From Tropicibacter naphthalenivorans (GTDB lineage Bacteria; Pseudomonadota; Alphaproteobacteria; Rhodobacterales; Rhodobacteraceae), in the NCBI RefSeq assembly GCF_900176475.1, contig NZ_FWXX01000001.1, positions 310,001 to 374,000 on the forward strand: a stretch of DNA of 64,000 nucleotides, in the 5' to 3' direction. Position numbers and translations under genes: made by a program. Each line of letters opens with the position of its first letter. The stretch's first letter is position 1. Below the pieces are notes generated by a model. It was not told the DNA's origin and did not search any database. It saw only the letters and a list, made by a program, of their open reading frames with translations. Below are positions 40,603-48,349 of this stretch, one piece after another.

Positions 40603-41039
40603 TCCGCTGCCGCCTCGGCAGAGGCCGCATCGCCATAGGCGGCGGTGGTCATCACACCGGACAGGATGCCGCAGGCGTCAGCCCAAGCCACCTGCAAATC
40701 CAGCGTCCAGGCGTCGCCCAACCCCTTTTCAAGCGTGCGCAGCAGCGACGCGCCGACCTTAGCGTAATCCTCGGCCTGTACGCCGTAATCCACATGGCGC
40801 ACCGCCAGCTTTTCGGCCACCGGCACAATCGCGCCCAGATCGCGCAGACCGTTCACCACCACGGCCAAGGTCGCCATCAGCTTGTTGCCCTGCTCGGCCA
40901 TATCGGCGTTGGCGAAATAAGGTTTCACCTCTGGCGCGGTCTCGAACAGATCCGCGTAAAAGATCTCTGCCGCGGTGTCCTTGATCGGCACAACCTTGGC
41001 AAAGCTGTCCTGAATAAGGGTGATCTGCGTGTCGTCCAT
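40599..41039 (-). CDS. Single-domain bacterial hemoglobin (Vgb-like)
   Basis: A 146-residue globin with no reductase domain. The proximal-His region is LAVRHVDYGVQAEDYAKVG, and the early segment IKDTAAEIFYADLFETAPEVKPYF is typical of bacterial haemoglobins. Such proteins remove nitric oxide with a separate reductase. It lies between the transporter ATPase and FAD reductase genes, sharing ATGA with the reductase. It may use that reductase to protect the cell from nitric oxide made during nitrate assimilation (inference). The ATG at 41039 was chosen; the longer frame crosses the transporter gene. Confidence 0.88.
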   Translation of the reverse strand: MDDTQITLIQDSFAKVVPIKDTAAEIFYADLFETAPEVKPYFANADMAEQGNKLMATLAVVVNGLRDLGAIVPVAEKLAVRHVDYGVQAEDYAKVGASLLRTLEKGLGDAWTLDLQVAWADACGILSGVMTTAAYGDAASAEAAAE

Positions 41040-41044
41040 AAGGG

Positions 41045-42727
41045 TTACTCCGCTGCGATAGCTTTGGGGGTTGCCTTGGGCTTGGGTTTTGCGCCGTGCT
41101 CGTACTCTTCGAGGAAATCCAGCACGTCCTGGCGGTACTTGTAGTAATCGGGGTGCTCCAGCAGCGCCTTGCGGGTGCGCGGGCGCGGCAGGTCGACGTC
41201 GACGATCTTGCCGATGGTGGCCTGCGGGCCGTTGGTCATCATCACCACGCGGTCGGCCAGCAAAATGGCTTCGTCCACGTCGTGGGTCACACAAATGGCG
41301 GTGACCTTGGTCCGATCCCAGACCTCCATCAGCACCTCTTGCAGCTCCCACCGGGTCAGGCTGTCGAGCATCCCGAAAGGCTCATCCAGCAGCAGCAGCT
41401 TGGGCGACAGGGCAAAGGCCCGCGCGATGCCCACGCGCTGTTTCATGCCGTTGGACATATCCGCCGTGCTGCGGTCCATGGCGTCCGCCAGCCCCACCCG
41501 TTCGAGGTAGTATTCCACCACGTCCTGACGCTCGGCCTGCGACGCCCTGGGATACACCTTGTCCACACCAATGGCGCAGTTTTCACGCGCGGTCAGCCAA
41601 GGGAACAGGTTCGGCGACTGGAACACCACGGCGCGCTCGGGGTCGGCGTCACGCACCTCGTAGCCGTCCAGCTTGATGACCCCCTTGGAGATCGAGTTCA
41701 GACCGGCGGCCATGGTCAAAACCGTGGACTTGCCGCAGCCCGAGTGGCCGATCAGCGAGATGAACTCGCCCTTGTTGAGCTTGAGGTTGAAATCCTCGAC
41801 CACGGTCAGCGGACCCTTGGGCGTGGGGTAAATCTTGTGCAGCTGCGAGAACTCAAGGTATTTTTCCTCGATCCCCGAAGCGGCGGCCTCGGCCACGGCG
41901 GCAGGCACCGTGTGGTTCGGCTTGATCCCCGGCAGGGTGCGGATGCCCGTCGCCTTGGCGGTCATGCCCACATCCATCAGGTAGCCGGTGACGTCCTTGC
42001 GCAACGTCTTGAAGGTCTCGTCGTGGTTCATCGCCGTGCGGTCACGCGGGCGCGGGATGCTCACCTTGAACTCCTGCCCCAGCGTGCCATCGGGGTTCAG
42101 CGCGATGATGCGGTCCGCCAGCAGGATGGCTTCGTCCACGTCGTTGGTGATCAGCACGCAGGTCTTCTTGTCCTGCTCCCAGATGTGCTCGATCTCATCC
42201 GCCAGATTGGCGCGGGTCAGCGCGTCCAGCGCCGACAGCGGCTCGTCCAGCAGCAGCAGTTCCGGCGACATGGCCAGCGCGCGGGCCACGTTCACCCGCT
42301 GGCGCATCCCACCGGACAGCTCGGCGGGGCGGCGGGTGGCGGCGTGGCTCAGCCCCACCATCTTGATGTAATGCGCCACCTTCTCGGCCTTTTCGGCGGC
42401 GGGCATCTTGGGGAAGCAAGTGTCCAGCGCGAGGCGCACGTTGCCCTCGACCGACAGCCACGGCATCAGCGAGTAGTTCTGGAAAATCACCCCGCGCTCG
42501 GGCGACGGCTCGGTGATGTCCTTGCCTTTAAAGGTCACGCGGCCTTCGGTGGGCATTTCCAGACCCGCCATCAGGTTGATGAGGGTGGTCTTGCCGGTGC
42601 CGGAAAAGCCCAGCAAGACCAGGAATTCGCCTTCTTGCACATCAAGGTTGATGCCCTTGAGCACGTCCTCGCGGCGGGTCCCGGTCCCAAAGGCTTTGGT
42701 CACATTGTCGAATTTGAGAAAGCTCAT
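41045..42727 (-). CDS. Nitrate ABC transporter ATPase with two fused nucleotide-binding domains (NrtCD)
   Basis: A 560-residue fusion of two ABC ATPases, NrtD-like followed by NrtC-like. Domain 1 (1-260) has Walker A GFSGTGKTT, signature LSGGMRQRV and Walker B LLLLDEPLSAL. Domain 2 (about 285-545) has GHSGCGKST, an unusual signature MSNGMKQRV and LLLLDEPFGML. A lysine-rich tail (KPKPKATPKAI) ends the protein. It energises import of nitrate or nitrite through NrtB. In most species these domains are two genes. It lies 22 bases after nrtB. Confidence 0.92.
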   Translation of the reverse strand: MSFLKFDNVTKAFGTGTRREDVLKGINLDVQEGEFLVLLGFSGTGKTTLINLMAGLEMPTEGRVTFKGKDITEPSPERGVIFQNYSLMPWLSVEGNVRLALDTCFPKMPAAEKAEKVAHYIKMVGLSHAATRRPAELSGGMRQRVNVARALAMSPELLLLDEPLSALDALTRANLADEIEHIWEQDKKTCVLITNDVDEAILLADRIIALNPDGTLGQEFKVSIPRPRDRTAMNHDETFKTLRKDVTGYLMDVGMTAKATGIRTLPGIKPNHTVPAAVAEAAASGIEEKYLEFSQLHKIYPTPKGPLTVVEDFNLKLNKGEFISLIGHSGCGKSTVLTMAAGLNSISKGVIKLDGYEVRDADPERAVVFQSPNLFPWLTARENCAIGVDKVYPRASQAERQDVVEYYLERVGLADAMDRSTADMSNGMKQRVGIARAFALSPKLLLLDEPFGMLDSLTRWELQEVLMEVWDRTKVTAICVTHDVDEAILLADRVVMMTNGPQATIGKIVDVDLPRPRTRKALLEHPDYYKYRQDVLDFLEEYEHGAKPKPKATPKAIAAE

Positions 42728-42749
42728 GACGTGTTCCTTTCGGCGCGGA

Positions 42750-43832
42750 TCAGCGGTTGTTCGAGAAGGTGAACAGCGATTGCAGGGCGTACATCACACG
42801 GTCGAGCAGGAAGCCGATGATCCCGATGGTAAAGACCGCAACCATGATCTTGGCGAGCGAGGACGAGGAGCCGTTCTGGAATTCATCCCACACGAACTTG
42901 CCCAGACCGGGGTTCTGCGCCAGCATCTCGGCGGCGATCAGCACCATCCAGCCCACACCAAGCGACAGACGCAGGCCGGTGAAGATCAGCGGCAGCGCCG
43001 AGGGCAACACCAGCTTGGTGATCTTGGTATAGGTGTTCATCTTGAGGACCTTGGACACGTTCACCAGGTCCTTGTCGATGCTTGCAACCCCCAGCGAGGT
43101 GTTGATCAGCGTCGGCCACAGCGAACACAGCGTCACGGTGATCGCCGAGATCAGGAAGGACTTGGAGAACATGCCGTCGTTGGACGCATAGACCGCCGAG
43201 ACGATCATGGTCACGATGGGCAGCCACGCCAGCGGCGAGACGGGTTTAAAGATCTGCACCAGCGGGTTGATGGCGGCGTTGGCATAGGGCGACAGGCCCG
43301 CCATGATGCCCAGCGGCACCGCGACAACGGTCGCCAGCATAAAGCCAAAGAACACCGTTTTGATTGAGGTCCAGATCTGCTGGTAGTAGCTGGGCGCGCC
43401 GGTGTAGGCGACCTCTTTGACCTGATCGGCCTTGCCGGCGGCGATCAGCTTTTCGTTGCGCTTGGCGACCATCGCCTCGAATTTTTCCTGCTTGGCGGCC
43501 TTGGCCTGCGCGTCCTCGTGCAGGTTGACGACCTCTTCCCAGACCTGCGCCGGGCCGGGCACCGCGCCGAGCGATGTCTGCACCTTGGGCGCCAGCACGC
43601 CCCACAGCAGCAAAAAGCCGACGATGGCTAGAACCGGCACGCCGAGCAGACGCCAGATTTCCTTGCCCTGCGCGCGCGGGTTATCGCCCGCGGCGGCCTT
43701 GGCGATCGGCGTCAGCCACGCCAGCCCCAGCACCTGGAACCACTTGTCAGCGGCGTTGATGCGGGTGAACAGGCGCGCGCGCCGCGCTTCGCGGTCGGCC
43801 TGTGCAGAGAAGTTCGGATCGACGGTGGTCAT
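42750..43832 (-). CDS. nrtB: Nitrate ABC transporter permease NrtB
   Basis: A 360-residue inner-membrane permease. A charged N-terminal extension of about 60 residues is followed by one helix (VLAIVGFLLLWGVLAP) and a coiled-coil-like stretch (about 115-145). Five or so helices then carry the conserved EAA loop (LPSALPLIFTGLRLSLGVGWM). It forms the channel of the nitrate importer with the fused ATPase. Its start lies 222 bases after the nrtA stop, and that gap contains several hairpins. Confidence 0.94.
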   Translation of the reverse strand: MTTVDPNFSAQADREARRARLFTRINAADKWFQVLGLAWLTPIAKAAAGDNPRAQGKEIWRLLGVPVLAIVGFLLLWGVLAPKVQTSLGAVPGPAQVWEEVVNLHEDAQAKAAKQEKFEAMVAKRNEKLIAAGKADQVKEVAYTGAPSYYQQIWTSIKTVFFGFMLATVVAVPLGIMAGLSPYANAAINPLVQIFKPVSPLAWLPIVTMIVSAVYASNDGMFSKSFLISAITVTLCSLWPTLINTSLGVASIDKDLVNVSKVLKMNTYTKITKLVLPSALPLIFTGLRLSLGVGWMVLIAAEMLAQNPGLGKFVWDEFQNGSSSSLAKIMVAVFTIGIIGFLLDRVMYALQSLFTFSNNR

Positions 43833-43961
43833 AGCTGTGTCCTCGTCAAGAGATCTGGTGTCAGTGGCCGCTTGGGGCCGTGAATGGGTGGGTTTGCAAC
43901 CCGCCGCCCTTGGGACTGAAGGTCTTGGGGATGGAGGCTTGGAAACCCGCCTTGCGGTGGG

Positions 43962-44056
43962 GGATGCGCCCGCCGCTGAGGCGCATCCGGGTGTCTGTTG
44001 GCGAAGCCCTCAAAGGGGTGAAACTGGGCCTCGCCTTGAATTCCCATTAGGGAATT
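43962..44056 (-). promoter_or_regulatory. Hairpins between nrtA and nrtB
   Basis: A perfect 9-bp hairpin (GGATGCGCC at 43962-43970 and GGCGCATCC at 43980-43988) and a 7-bp hairpin just at the nrtA stop (AATTCCC/GGGAATT, 44039-44056). No T tract is present, so processing or protection of the nrtA message is more likely than full termination. Confidence 0.6.
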
Positions 44057-45419
44057 ATCCCTTCACTTCGGTCCCAACGACCGTCTGCTCACCCTTCAGG
44101 CCAATCGGCAGGCTTTCGAGGTAGGCGTTGGGCGCTTTGCCGTCATAGGCGATGCCGTCGATGATGTCCTCGGCGGGGGTCGGCGCTTTGTAACCGTCGG
44201 TATCCCAAGGGAAATCCGCCTCATTCGCCAGACCTTCGTCCACCAGCAGGCGGGCCGCCTCAAGGTAGATGTCGGGGCGGTAGACCGACTTGGCGGTCTC
44301 ATCGTACCACGCGTCCGACTTGGCTTCGGCGATCTGCCCCCAGCGGCGCATCTGGGTCAGGTACCAGACCGCGTCCGAGTAGTAGGGGTAGGTCGCGTTG
44401 TAGCGGAAGAACACGTTGAAATCAGGCACTTCGCGCTTGTCGCCCTTTTCGTATTCAAACGTGCCGGTCATCGAGTTGGCGATCACCTCGGCGTCGGCGC
44501 CCACATACTCGGGGCGGCTGAGGATCTCGACCGCTTCCATGCGGTTCTCGTTGTCGTTCTCGTCCAGCCACATGGCGGCGCGGATCAGAGCCTTGACCAC
44601 GGCCTTGGTGGTGTTCGGGTACTCTTCGGCGAACTCTGCGGTGATGCCAAAGACCTTTTCGGGGTTGTTCTTCCACAGCTCGTAGTCGGTCACGACCGGC
44701 ACCCCGATGCCCTTGAACACGGCCGCCTGGTTCCACGGCTCACCCACGCAGTAGCCGTAGATGGTGCCAGCCTCGAGCGTGGCGGGCATCTGCGGCGGCG
44801 GGGTCACGGACAGCAGAACGTCGGCGCTGATCTGGCCGGAAATGTTCTCGGGCGAATAGTAACCGGGGTTCATGCCACCCGCGGCCAGCCAGTAGCGCAG
44901 CTCGTAGTTGTGGGTCGACACCGGGAACACCATCCCCATGTTAAAGGGCTTGCCCTCGGCCTTGTACTGATCGACCACCGGTTTCAGAGCCGAGGCGCTG
45001 ATCGGGTGCTGGGGGCGGCCGTCTTCCATCTTTTCAACGTGAGGCAGCATCGCTTCCCAGATCTCGTTGGACACGGTGATGGCGTTGCCGTTCAGGTCCA
45101 TCGAGAAGGGCGTGATGATATGCGCCTCGGTGCCGAAGCCGATGGTCGCCGCCAGCGGCTGACCGGCCAGCATATGCGCGCCGTCCAGCTGACCGCCAAT
45201 CACACCGTCCAGCAGAACCTTCCAGTTGGCCTGCGCTTCGAGCGTCACGAACAAGCCTTCGTCGAGGAAAAAGCCCTGCTCATAGGCCACCGCTAGCGGC
45301 GCCATGTCGGTCAGCTTGATAAACCCGAACGTCAGCTCGTCCTTTTCCAGCTCCAGTTCCGCCAGGGCCGGGCTGACAAGTGCTGTGGTTGCCGCGAGGC
45401 TCAGGAGAAGTTTCTTCAT
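44055..45419 (-). CDS. nrtA: Nitrate-binding periplasmic protein NrtA
   Basis: A 454-residue CmpA/NrtA-family periplasmic binding protein. A Sec signal peptide ([20 protein letters not shown]) precedes [20 protein letters not shown], the usual start of the mature family. The [23 protein letters not shown] and [11 protein letters not shown] segments surround the anion site. It delivers nitrate to NrtB. Its translation start is 41 bases after the end of the leader terminator, so its expression depends on read-through controlled by NasT. Confidence 0.95.
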   Translation of the reverse strand: MKKLLLSLAATTALVSPALAELELEKDELTFGFIKLTDMAPLAVAYEQGFFLDEGLFVTLEAQANWKVLLDGVIGGQLDGAHMLAGQPLAATIGFGTEAHIITPFSMDLNGNAITVSNEIWEAMLPHVEKMEDGRPQHPISASALKPVVDQYKAEGKPFNMGMVFPVSTHNYELRYWLAAGGMNPGYYSPENISGQISADVLLSVTPPPQMPATLEAGTIYGYCVGEPWNQAAVFKGIGVPVVTDYELWKNNPEKVFGITAEFAEEYPNTTKAVVKALIRAAMWLDENDNENRMEAVEILSRPEYVGADAEVIANSMTGTFEYEKGDKREVPDFNVFFRYNATYPYYSDAVWYLTQMRRWGQIAEAKSDAWYDETAKSVYRPDIYLEAARLLVDEGLANEADFPWDTDGYKAPTPAEDIIDGIAYDGKAPNAYLESLPIGLKGEQTVVGTEVKG

Positions 45420-45460
45420 CGTTTACGTCCCTCTTGGGTGGTGCCCTGTTGTCCGGGCTG

Positions 45461-45534
45461 AAAAACAAAAAAAGCCGCTCAATCAGACCGCGCCTAAGGG
45501 AGGAGGATAAGGCACAATCAGATCGAGCGGCTTT
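45461..45534 (-). terminator. Regulated terminator in the nrtA leader
   Basis: On the minus strand, arms AAAGCCGCTC (45534-45525) and GAGCGGCTTT (45480-45471) form a 10-bp stem, followed by a T-rich tract (TTTTTGTTTTT). The 44-base centre has no equally strong competing fold that I could find. Confidence 0.85.
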
Positions 45535-45569
45535 GCTCTGGAATTCCCTGTCATAGGGAAGAATTTCGT

Positions 45570-45595
45570 ATCGGAAGGCTTCGTTGCCCTCCGAT
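45570..45595 (-). promoter_or_regulatory. ANTAR-binding hairpin P1
   Basis: On the minus strand, a 10-bp stem (ATCGGAGGGC / GCCTTCCGAT with one G-T pair) closes loop A-A-C-G-A-A, with A at position 1 and G at position 4, the known recognition pattern for ANTAR RNA-binding proteins. Confidence 0.82.
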
Positions 45596-45706
45596 GCAGC
45601 CTTTATCGCAAATCCCGTGGGGGCCCGGCAAAGCATTTCCCGCAATTTTTGCCAATTTCGCCGCATTGCAGAAACCGATGCTGCGGTGTTGCATAATTTT
45701 TAGGCG

Positions 45707-46879
45707 TCAAAATTCGCTCGGCTCAAAAACCCGCCCGTCAAAGAACGAATCCGGCTCTAGAATCAACTTGCCCACCTTGGAGGACACCGCCGTTGGCACA
45801 GGCAGCGCGCCCTCGATCTTGGACGAGGCGCCAGGCAGATCGGCGGTGGTGGCGCGCAGGGCTTCGCGGTGCAGGTCGCTGCGGAACACCTCGCGCGCGG
45901 CGCGGATCGCGGTGCCCCGGTCCAGCCCGGTGCGCCCCGCCAGTTGCTGGCCGATCCATTCCGCCTGCGAGCGCCACGGAAAGGTCGCCGCGCCCTTGAA
46001 GAATTCGACGAACCCCGGCACCTGCCGCATCTCGCCGCTGGGCGAAATCACCAGATCGCCGCTGAGCGCGCGGTCCAGCGTCTCGGCGGGGATGTCCAGA
46101 AACTCGGGCCGCGACAGCAGCTCGCCGGTCAGGCTGCGGCTCGCCGGATCGCCCAGCCAGCGCCCTGCCCGCCAGACCGCCCGGATCAGCCGATCGCGCA
46201 AGGCCGGTTCCGCCCGCGCCCAGTCGTCGCGCACCGCCAGCACCTTTTCCGGCGCAAAGGCCCAGATCGCGCGGGTCGGCAGCAGCAGCTCGCCCAAGCC
46301 CTCCTCGACAGAGCGCGACCCCCACGGCTCGCCCACGCAAAAGGCGTCGATCTCTCCCGCCTTGAGCGCATCGGACATCAAGGGGGGCGGCACGGTGCGA
46401 ATGTCCACGCTTTGCGGCGCGGGCAGGCCCAGCGACGACAGCCAGTAATAGACCAGCTCGGCGTGCATCGAGAACGGGAACGGCACCCCGATCCGCAAGC
46501 GCCCCGGCGCAGCGGCGATCAAGGCCTGGCCCGCCTCGCGCGCATCGTCAAAGCCGAAACGATGCCCCACGCCGCGCAGCCGGTCCGCCAAATCGCGGCT
46601 GACCCCGATCACGTTGCCATTCATCGACAGCACCGAAATCGCCGCCATGGGCGCGCTGCCCCCGCCCAGACCCATGGCCGTGGCCACCGGCACCGGGGCC
46701 AGCATATGCGCCGCGTCCACATGGCCAAAGCTGAGCATATCGCGCAACGCCGACCACGACGGCGCGCGGCGCAGGTCCAGCGTGATGCCTTCTTCGGCGG
46801 CAAAGCCCATTTCCTGCGCCACGATCAAGGGCGCCGCATCGACCAGCGGGATGAACCCGACCTTCAGCGCCGCCTTCAT
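45707..46879 (-). CDS. nasS: Nitrate sensor protein NasS
   Basis: A 390-residue protein of the CmpA/NrtA nitrate-binding fold, without a signal peptide (it begins MKAALKVGFIPLVDAAPLI). It is therefore a cytoplasmic sensor that, without nitrate, binds and inhibits NasT. The YYWLSSLGLPAPQSVDIRTVPPPLM and FCVGEPWGSRSVEEGLG segments parallel those of NrtA. It shares ATGA with nasT, the normal gene order for this regulatory pair. Confidence 0.9.
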   Translation of the reverse strand: MKAALKVGFIPLVDAAPLIVAQEMGFAAEEGITLDLRRAPSWSALRDMLSFGHVDAAHMLAPVPVATAMGLGGGSAPMAAISVLSMNGNVIGVSRDLADRLRGVGHRFGFDDAREAGQALIAAAPGRLRIGVPFPFSMHAELVYYWLSSLGLPAPQSVDIRTVPPPLMSDALKAGEIDAFCVGEPWGSRSVEEGLGELLLPTRAIWAFAPEKVLAVRDDWARAEPALRDRLIRAVWRAGRWLGDPASRSLTGELLSRPEFLDIPAETLDRALSGDLVISPSGEMRQVPGFVEFFKGAATFPWRSQAEWIGQQLAGRTGLDRGTAIRAAREVFRSDLHREALRATTADLPGASSKIEGALPVPTAVSSKVGKLILEPDSFFDGRVFEPSEF

Positions 46880-47460
46880 GACAGCAGCCCCGCCGCGGTG
46901 ACCAAGGCATTGGCCACGTCATGCAGGCGTTTGCCCTGATCCATCGCCGCCTTGCGCAGGATCGCATAGGCCTGATCCTCGTCGACGCCGCGCGCCTTCA
47001 TGATCATGCCCTTGGCGCGGTCAATCACCTTGCGCTCTTCCAGCGCGCGCTTGGTCTCGGCCAGTTCGGTGCGCATCCGCTGGAACATGCGAAACCGCGC
47101 GATGGCCGCGTCCAGAATGGGCTTGAGCCGGTCGGGCCGCATCCCGTCCACCACGTAGGCGCTGACCCCCGCCTCGATCGCCGCCGCGGACATCCCGTCG
47201 GCAGAGCGGTCCACGAACATCGCCACCGCGCGCTCATGCGGACCAGACGCCAGCGCCATTTCCTCCAGCATGTCGCGCGACGGGTTGGCCATGTCGATCA
47301 GGACCACGTCAGGCTGAATGGCCTGGATCTGCCGCGCCAGCGTCGTCGGCTCGGAAATCACAGAGATATCAAAGTCCCCCGCCTCGCGCAGAGACTCCAC
47401 GATCTGAAGCGCCCGGTCCCGGTCGGCTTCGACGACAATGATGGAAAGAGTGTCAGACAT
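46876..47460 (-). CDS. nasT: ANTAR-domain antiterminator NasT
   Basis: A 194-residue RNA-binding regulator with an N-terminal receiver-like domain (VVLIDMANPSRDML) and a C-terminal ANTAR domain (ALEERKVIDRAKGMIMKARGVDEDQAYAILRKAAMDQGKRL). When released by NasS in the presence of nitrate it binds the two-hairpin leader RNA and prevents termination, allowing nrtA and the following genes to be expressed. The ATG at 47460 begins the receiver; the longer frame does not match the family. Confidence 0.93.
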   Translation of the reverse strand: MSDTLSIIVVEADRDRALQIVESLREAGDFDISVISEPTTLARQIQAIQPDVVLIDMANPSRDMLEEMALASGPHERAVAMFVDRSADGMSAAAIEAGVSAYVVDGMRPDRLKPILDAAIARFRMFQRMRTELAETKRALEERKVIDRAKGMIMKARGVDEDQAYAILRKAAMDQGKRLHDVANALVTAAGLLS

Positions 47461-47623
47461 AGGCTTGCTACAGCACCGCGCCGGGCTAAAGTAAAGATAA
47501 CGGTCCTGCGCAGCTGCCCAAAAACTAATAGAGTGATGAAACTTTAGGCATTCGCACAAACCCGCCTTTGCGATGCCTTCCTGAGGAAATTTTAATATTT
47601 TCGCAACTTTTTCTTAATCAGCC

Positions 47624-47648
47624 GGAACCTTATGGTTTCGGGCGAGTT
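47624..47648 (+). promoter_or_regulatory. Possible EcfG-type promoter before the heme oxygenase gene
   Basis: GGAAC (47624-47628), a 16-base spacer, then AGTT (47645-47648). The -10 differs from CGTT in one base, so this is the weakest site of the set. If real, it would place the light sensor under the stress response. Confidence 0.4.
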
Positions 47649-47678
47649 GGGACGATGCTGTAGAAGGAAATACAACCG

Positions 47679-48320
47679 TTGCCCATGGCCCTTGCGCCGC
47701 GCCTTGATAGCGCCGCTCCGACCCACACCCACCTGTTTCCCGCTGCCAACGACGCAACGGTGTCGCAGGCGATCCGCACTCCGGCAGCAGAGCGGTTCCG
47801 CCATGTGCTGCGCGCCGCGATGATCCCGCATCACGACGCCGCCGAATTTCTCTTCGACCGCTTCATGCACGACCCCGAAACCCATATGGACTGGTTCCTG
47901 AGCACCCAGCTGGCCGCCACCTGGGCCTTTGTCGAGCCGATGCGCGCGCTGGCGGGCGATGATCTGGGCCAGGCCATGCTGGCCGTGCTCAACGCGCTCG
48001 AAGCCGATTGCGCCCGCCGTGGCCTGACCCCGACCCCGGTCGCCCCCTACCAAGGCTCGGCGCTGGCGGCGGCCTATGTCCTGCTGGGCGCGCGGCTGGG
48101 GGCAACCATGATGCAGCGCCACATGGAAAGCCTCGGGATGACCGCCCTGCCCGCCTTTTTCACAAAGCTGGACGGCGTGGGCGATGCGTGGAAAACTGTG
48201 GTCGAGCGGCTGGACGCCATCGACCCGACCAGCGCCGAGGCCGCGACCCTCACCACAGACGCCACCGCGGCGTTCAAGATTTTCGAGCTGGCCGCCACGG
48301 CCGCTCCTCCGCAGGATTAA
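47679..48320 (+). CDS. Biliverdin-producing heme oxygenase
   Basis: A 213-residue heme-oxygenase-fold protein that should open heme to biliverdin, iron and carbon monoxide. Its product is the chromophore of the bacteriophytochrome encoded next. The proximal-His region is LRAAMIPHHDAAEFLFDRF (His51 or His52), and GSALAAAYVLLGARLGATMMQRHM matches the glycine-rich distal helix. An AAGGA sits 10 bases before a TTG at 47679 and 16 bases before an ATG at 47685. TTG has the better spacing, but ATG remains possible. Confidence 0.85.
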   Translation: MPMALAPRLDSAAPTHTHLFPAANDATVSQAIRTPAAERFRHVLRAAMIPHHDAAEFLFDRFMHDPETHMDWFLSTQLAATWAFVEPMRALAGDDLGQAMLAVLNALEADCARRGLTPTPVAPYQGSALAAAYVLLGARLGATMMQRHMESLGMTALPAFFTKLDGVGDAWKTVVERLDAIDPTSAEAATLTTDATAAFKIFELAATAAPPQD

Positions 48321-48349
48321 TCGCACGCTCGCGTTTTGGGAACCGATAT

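Larger units (their letters stand above)
45420..45706 (-). ncRNA. NasT-type antitermination RNA leader of the nitrate operon
   Basis: The whole gap between nasS and nrtA acts as an RNA leader on the minus strand. In order it contains a 10-bp hairpin with hexaloop AACGAA (45570-45595), a 5- to 6-bp hairpin (45544-45560), and an intrinsic terminator (45461-45534). ANTAR proteins of the NasR/NasT kind bind two hairpins with six-base loops having A at position 1 and G at position 4. The first hairpin meets this exactly. The second loop is 5 or 7 bases, which is a weaker match. Confidence 0.78.

Noticed and set aside
45596-45670. Sigma-54 promoter for the nrtA leader (TTGGCAAAAATTGC on the minus strand)
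   Set aside because: The GG and GC elements are 8 bases apart instead of 10, so the match to the -24/-12 consensus fails.
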